This document shows positions 5,118 through 6,735 of a stretch of 6,735 nucleotides of DNA, in pieces; positions within the stretch are counted from its first letter, which is position 1, and each line of letters opens with the position of its first letter. The translations under genes were made by a program, and so were the position numbers. Source of the DNA: Streptococcus oralis. Lineage in GTDB: Bacteria; Bacillota; Bacilli; Lactobacillales; Streptococcaceae. Location: assembly GCA_905370255.1 (NCBI GenBank), contig CAJPKC010000063.1, positions 1 to 6,735 of the forward strand, written 5' to 3'. Below the pieces are notes generated by a model that made no database searches, was not told where the DNA came from, and saw nothing but the letters and a program-made list of their open reading frames with translations.

Positions 5118-6735
5118 GTGAAGGATAAGAAGAAATCAATACTGAAAAGACTAATGGCTTACGGTGGTAAAAAAAGTTTTTTACTCTATATTGCTATGGT
5201 TATGTCTGCTGTATCAGGTGTCATGGTTTTGATGCCTATGGTATATATTCATAGAATTGTAAATAACTTAATTTTAAATGGGATGGTGAATTTTGATTAT
5301 GTAAAGGAAAATTCAATTTCTGCAGCAGTCTTTGCCGTTCTGGGGCTTTTTATATACCTAATAGGTTTAATTTTATCCCATATTTTTGCATTTGAAGTGG
5401 AAGATAACATTATTAAGACTTCCGTAACAAAACTAATAAACAAACCGCTTGGGTATTTCGATGACAAAGAAAGCGGAAGGATAAGAAATGTAATTGTGTC
5501 CGGAGCGTCTGAAACCCATTCTTTTATAGCGCATCAACTTCCTGATATGGCGATGACCATTATATCGCCAATCGTCCTGCTTGTATTTTTCTTCGTGTTT
5601 AACTGGAAGTTAGGACTTGCCAGTATGATACCGATGATTATCGGTATGACATTGATGTCATCTATGATGACATCCGAAACAAAAAAAATGAAGGATGAGT
5701 ATTATGCAGGACTTTCCAATTTATCTTCTCAGACAGTGGAATATGTTCGAGGAATTCCTGTTGTTAAAACATTTGCACAAAGTGTTGAGAGCTTTGATAA
5801 GTTATATTCGTTAATCATAAAAACAAAAGACAATGTACTTAAGCTTACTATGAGTTATACGAATAAAATGTCGTGGTTTGAAACCGTTTCTACATCGACG
5901 GCATTTTTCTTGGTACCTGTGGCATTACTCTTAATAAAATTTAATGGAAACTTATCTAATGTAGTTGCAGATTCTGTTATTTACTTCCTAATAGGACCGG
6001 CATTTGCTACTTTTATTATGAGAACAGCGACGATTACGCAATACAGTTATTTTGCGGAACTTGCTTTAGATAAAATTGAAAATATACTTGAGTTTGATGA
6101 TTTTGTTTATGGAAATAAAACAAGTTCTGATGTTGGGATAGAGTTTAAAAATGTAAGCTTTTCTTATGAAGATGAAAATGTATTAGACGATATTTCATTT
6201 AAGGTGAATAAAGGAGAACGAGTTGCTTTAGTCGGATCATCAGGCAGTGGTAAAACTACTATAGCAAGGCTTGCTGCACGATTTTACGATATTAAAACAG
6301 GTGAAATTTATATTGGAGGAATTAATATAAAAGATTTTGAAAAAGAGGCTTTAATGAGAAAAATTGCTTTTGTTTTTCAAAACTCTAAACTATTTAAAAT
6401 GAGTTTAAGAGATAATCTTTTAATCGGAAATCCTGATGCAACTAATGAAGAAATTGACAATGCCTTAATCAATTCAGGGTCTAAAGATATTATTAAAAAT
6501 TTAGATAAAGGACTTGATACTGTTTACGGAACTAAAGGCACATATTTTTCAGGAGGAGAGGCTCAAAGGATTTCTATAGCGAGAGCTTTTTTGAAAGATG
6601 CAGATATTATCATTTTAGATGAAGCTACAGCCTTTGCAGATCCTGAAAATGAACATTTGATTCAAGAGTCTTTTAAGAAGCTATCAAAAAGCAAGACAAC
6701 ATTGATGATTGCTCATAGATTATCTACAGTAGTAG
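5118..6735 (+). CDS. ABC transporter, fused permease and ATPase half, siderophore/YbtPQ-like type (3' partial)
   Basis: The gene is open at the right edge; 539 codons are visible and only the last part of the ATPase domain is missing. An N-terminal exporter-fold membrane domain (about residues 15-310) has hydrophobic segments near 21-45, 68-92, 144-162, 164-182, 258-274 and 283-300. The ATPase domain starts near 341. It shows A-loop Tyr350, Walker A GSSGSGKT at 373-380, Q-loop Gln421, signature FSGGE at 477-481 (Glu for the usual Gln), Walker B IIIL-DE with Glu502 as catalytic base, D-loop AFAD at 505-508, and switch His533. The string DEATAFADPENE is typical of the siderophore-type branch, which works as a heterodimer of two half transporters. 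A divergent AraC regulator, as with ybtA-ybtP-ybtQ, supports that. The fold does not reveal direction, so drug or peptide export is also possible. A second half should follow outside the window. Confidence 0.9.
   Translation, partial: MKDKKKSILKRLMAYGGKKSFLLYIAMVMSAVSGVMVLMPMVYIHRIVNNLILNGMVNFDYVKENSISAAVFAVLGLFIYLIGLILSHIFAFEVEDNIIKTSVTKLINKPLGYFDDKESGRIRNVIVSGASETHSFIAHQLPDMAMTIISPIVLLVFFFVFNWKLGLASMIPMIIGMTLMSSMMTSETKKMKDEYYAGLSNLSSQTVEYVRGIPVVKTFAQSVESFDKLYSLIIKTKDNVLKLTMSYTNKMSWFETVSTSTAFFLVPVALLLIKFNGNLSNVVADSVIYFLIGPAFATFIMRTATITQYSYFAELALDKIENILEFDDFVYGNKTSSDVGIEFKNVSFSYEDENVLDDISFKVNKGERVALVGSSGSGKTTIARLAARFYDIKTGEIYIGGINIKDFEKEALMRKIAFVFQNSKLFKMSLRDNLLIGNPDATNEEIDNALINSGSKDIIKNLDKGLDTVYGTKGTYFSGGEAQRISIARAFLKDADIIILDEATAFADPENEHLIQESFKKLSKSKTTLMIAHRLSTVV

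Noticed and set aside
1..6735. CRISPR array, tRNA or rRNA genes, insertion-sequence ends
   Set aside because: No spaced repeat array, cloverleaf, rRNA-like stretch or transposase with terminal inverted repeats was seen by eye on either strand.

Overview
The window reads as low-GC Gram-positive (Bacillota) DNA, most likely from a Clostridia- or Tissierellia-type anaerobe. Codons end mostly in A or T, Shine-Dalgarno (SD) sites are strong AGGAGG-like sequences, and one stretch derives from a clostridial integrative conjugative element (ICE). Genus cannot be read from the sequence.

Layout, left to right. (1) Positions 1-36 carry the terminator of an unseen upstream gene. (2) 97-1449 (+) is a complete MATE-family efflux gene with its own promoter, followed by a plain hairpin and a strong intrinsic terminator (1483-1527). 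(3) 1533-3823 (+) is the wreck of an ICE. It holds a middle slice of a VirD4/TraG coupling protein cut at both ends, an intact 66-codon gene of unknown function, and a large serine recombinase. The recombinase keeps its catalytic, recombinase and zinc-ribbon domains, but its C-terminal domain has lost a segment and its frame, so its last 70 or so residues now sit in another frame. (4) A probable two-way terminator (3896-3921) separates this wreck from the next locus. (5) 3928-4890 (-) is an AraC-family regulator, divergent from a half-size ABC exporter-fold gene (5118 to the right edge, +). The ABC gene has the sequence traits of the siderophore/YbtPQ-like branch. The shared intergenic region holds a perfect 15-bp direct repeat, a good candidate operator for the regulator, and a near-consensus promoter for the ABC gene.

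The AraC gene and the ABC gene probably form one regulated transport locus, with a second ABC half likely just past the right edge (inference). The relic between the two transporter loci looks unable to move: no relaxase or mating-channel gene is visible, its coupling protein is a stub, and its recombinase is damaged. I did not find a clear undescribed system. The best leads are the frame-broken recombinase, the hairpin covering its ribosome binding site, the apparently leaderless MATE transcript, and the AraC direct repeat.
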